Assembly (NCBI GenBank): GCA_002457215.1
Contig: NTJZ01000004.1
Span: 62,001 to 126,000, forward strand
Direction of reading: 5' to 3'
DNA from: OM182 bacterium MED-G28
Lineage (GTDB): Bacteria > Pseudomonadota > Gammaproteobacteria > Pseudomonadales > Pseudohongiellaceae
Length of the DNA: 64,000 nucleotides
In this document: positions 62,835 to 64,000 of the stretch, piece by piece
Numbering within the stretch: the stretch's first letter is position 1
Layout of the letters: every line of letters begins with the position of its first letter
Notes under the pieces: model-generated
Databases searched by the model: none
What the model was told of the DNA's origin: nothing
Seen by the model: only the letters and a program-made list of their open reading frames with translations
Made by a program: the position numbers and the translations under genes

Positions 62835-63806
62835 GTGCTAAGCAGTCAACAACAGATTATTTCCTTTGTAGCTGATCGCTTGCAGAGCAAGACTCCAGTT
62901 TGGCTCTGCACGATTATTAAAACTTGGGGCTCTTCTCCAAGACCGATAGGGGCCATGATGGCCTGTACGATGAAGGGTGAATTGGTGGGTTCCATCTCTG
63001 GGGGCTGTATTGAAGAAGATTTTTTGGAGCAGTTAAGAGATGGTACTTTAAAACAACAATTCGAGGCTGAAAGAAAACCTTTTATAGTTCGCTATGGTGA
63101 AACTGAGGCAGAGCAGGCAAGATTAAAGCTGCCCTGTGGTGGTCAGTTACATGTATTAGTGGAATTCATCGAAGCAACTGAAGTAAATGTTGGAGTATTC
63201 ACTGACCTCAGCTCGGCTCTTGAAAACCACACAAAAATTAGCCGTGTTCTCGATTTGTCTAGCGGGGCTATTTTTGCGGATGATCAGAGTAATGAAAATG
63301 CCGTCACCTTAGATGATAACAGGATAATTCATAGCCTTAGCCCTATGTATCGGTTGTTATTGCTTGGTGCTGGGGATGTAGCGAGATATGTAGCAGAAAT
63401 GGCTTTGGCATTAGAATACGATGTAATGCTTTGTGATCCTCGCCCTCAATACTTAGATAATTGGGATGTAGAAGGGGTTGAAACTACGCCACGCTTGCCA
63501 GATGATGTTGTACGAGAGGGTTTCAGTAACCCTTATAGCGGCATTATCGCCTTGGCTCATGACCCTAGAGTAGATGATATGGCCTTAATGGAAGCTTTAA
63601 AGACCAATGCATTCTATGTTGGTGCCATGGGATCGGAACGTACTTCGGCAGCTCGACGAGAACGTTTACCAGAGTTGGGGCTAAGTGGAGATGAGATCGA
63701 TAATTTGCGTGCGCCAATAGGACTTCAGATTGAAAGTAAAACACCAGCCGAAATTGCGATCTCTATAATGGCGGAAGTTACCGCTGTTCGCCATGGAATA
63801 GGCTAA
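62835..63806 (+). CDS. XdhC/CoxI-family molybdenum hydroxylase maturation protein
   Basis: 323 residues, GTG start. Seen: WLCTIIKTWGSSPRPIGAMMAC in the N-terminal XdhC domain, GSISGGCIEEDFLEQL with the conserved Cys, then a Rossmann-like domain, LLLLGAGDVARYVAEMALALEYDVMLCDPRP near 178-208, and FYVGAMGSERTSAARRERL near 280, the XdhC C-terminal motif. Such proteins insert sulfido-Mo cofactor into xanthine dehydrogenase-like enzymes. No Mo hydroxylase genes are seen within the window, so its partner must lie to the right or elsewhere. Confidence 0.9.
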   Translation: MLSSQQQIISFVADRLQSKTPVWLCTIIKTWGSSPRPIGAMMACTMKGELVGSISGGCIEEDFLEQLRDGTLKQQFEAERKPFIVRYGETEAEQARLKLPCGGQLHVLVEFIEATEVNVGVFTDLSSALENHTKISRVLDLSSGAIFADDQSNENAVTLDDNRIIHSLSPMYRLLLLGAGDVARYVAEMALALEYDVMLCDPRPQYLDNWDVEGVETTPRLPDDVVREGFSNPYSGIIALAHDPRVDDMALMEALKTNAFYVGAMGSERTSAARRERLPELGLSGDEIDNLRAPIGLQIESKTPAEIAISIMAEVTAVRHGIG

Positions 63807-63906
63807 TTCGCTATCTTAAAAAGGCTTTGCTTTAAGTTTTATATTTATGAAGTTGAAAAAGGAAAAGGACAGTAATGGCTACCCTTTTTTTCTCTTTCAA
63901 AACAAA

Positions 63907-64000
63907 TTATTGTTGAATTTTTCGTTCTTGCCCTTGGGCTTCCATGGACTCCAATTGCCTAGCCCCTGCAAGAATGCCAATCATGCCGTAGTTACCCTCG
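63907..64000 (-). CDS. Secreted protein of unnamed 'GIW...GARRLE' family (copy 3), C-terminal part
   Basis: The reverse strand reads EGNYGMIGILAGARQLESME and ends in a TAA at 63907; the gene extends off the right edge. The fragment matches the C-terminus of the 54648 protein (EGNYSMPGILAGARRLE), so it is a third member of the same family. Partial only; its start and size are unknown. It converges on the XdhC-family gene. Confidence 0.7.
   Translation of the reverse strand, partial: EGNYGMIGILAGARQLESMEAQGQERKIQQ

Noticed and set aside
1..64000. CRISPR arrays, tRNA or rRNA genes, insertion sequences and prophage
   Set aside because: No regularly spaced repeats, no transposase or integrase-like protein, no cloverleaf or rRNA-like sequence was seen on reading both strands.

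Overview
This window looks like chromosomal DNA from a free-living, probably marine, aerobic gammaproteobacterium. That placement is inference: it rests on moderate-to-low GC, gammaproteobacterial-looking iron genes (feoAB, bfd, bfr), and many periplasmic PQQ enzymes, c-type cytochromes and secreted oxidoreductases. No 16S, tRNA, phage, IS element or CRISPR array was seen. Genes are dense, in short operons on both strands.

Layout. 1-7044: a partial membrane glycosyltransferase, the ferrous iron system feoA-feoB, divergent bfd-bfr with a Fur-type operator over a promoter, then convergent polyphosphate genes ppx and ppk. 7397-11415: an MDR reductase, two SDRs and an acyl-CoA dehydrogenase, closed by a perfect 17-bp inverted repeat. 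11520-15034: a four-gene run of family 2 glycosyltransferase, MTAN-like nucleosidase with an extra C-terminal region, spore-photoproduct-lyase-like radical SAM protein and SDR. This is the best candidate for an undescribed system. 15184-16559: copC-copD. 16780-18799: phosphate transporter Pit with its DUF47 partner. 19243-23237: serine hydrolase, nitroreductase, and two CopC-like proteins flanking a thioesterase.

23411-33598: a secreted protein with a heme-c/copper monooxygenase, SURF1, two small DUF6644-like membrane proteins, a Tat-exported aldo/keto reductase, a secreted protein of unnamed family, a nitronate monooxygenase, a secreted M20 peptidase and a secreted chorismate mutase. 33672-40533: a sulfatase, a three-gene membrane/lipid operon (CDP-alcohol phosphatidyltransferase, flippase-like protein, NAD-binding protein) and a two-domain FO synthase (FbiC type) for the deazaflavin core of F420. 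40762-46055: amidohydrolase, MaoC and VOC proteins, then an opposing set of hotdog, AhpD-like, ABM and HD-domain proteins.

46128-58465: two PQQ dehydrogenases, a Tat-exported flavoprotein, a diheme cytochrome c, a VOC protein, a small transporter, a lipoprotein, a second member of the unnamed secreted family, a small cytochrome c with an unknown secreted partner, and a fused two-unit DUF6644-like protein. 58610-64000: MAPEG protein, ilvD, the alkylation-repair pair alkA-ogt, an XdhC-family protein, and the C-terminus of a third unnamed-family member at the right edge.

Together the genes suggest a strictly respiratory lifestyle. Electrons from periplasmic PQQ, copper and flavin oxidations would pass through c-type cytochromes, while the cytoplasmic reductases, hotdog proteins, acyl-CoA dehydrogenase and thioesterase handle CoA-linked organic acids. 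All functions are read from sequence motifs; no database search was possible.
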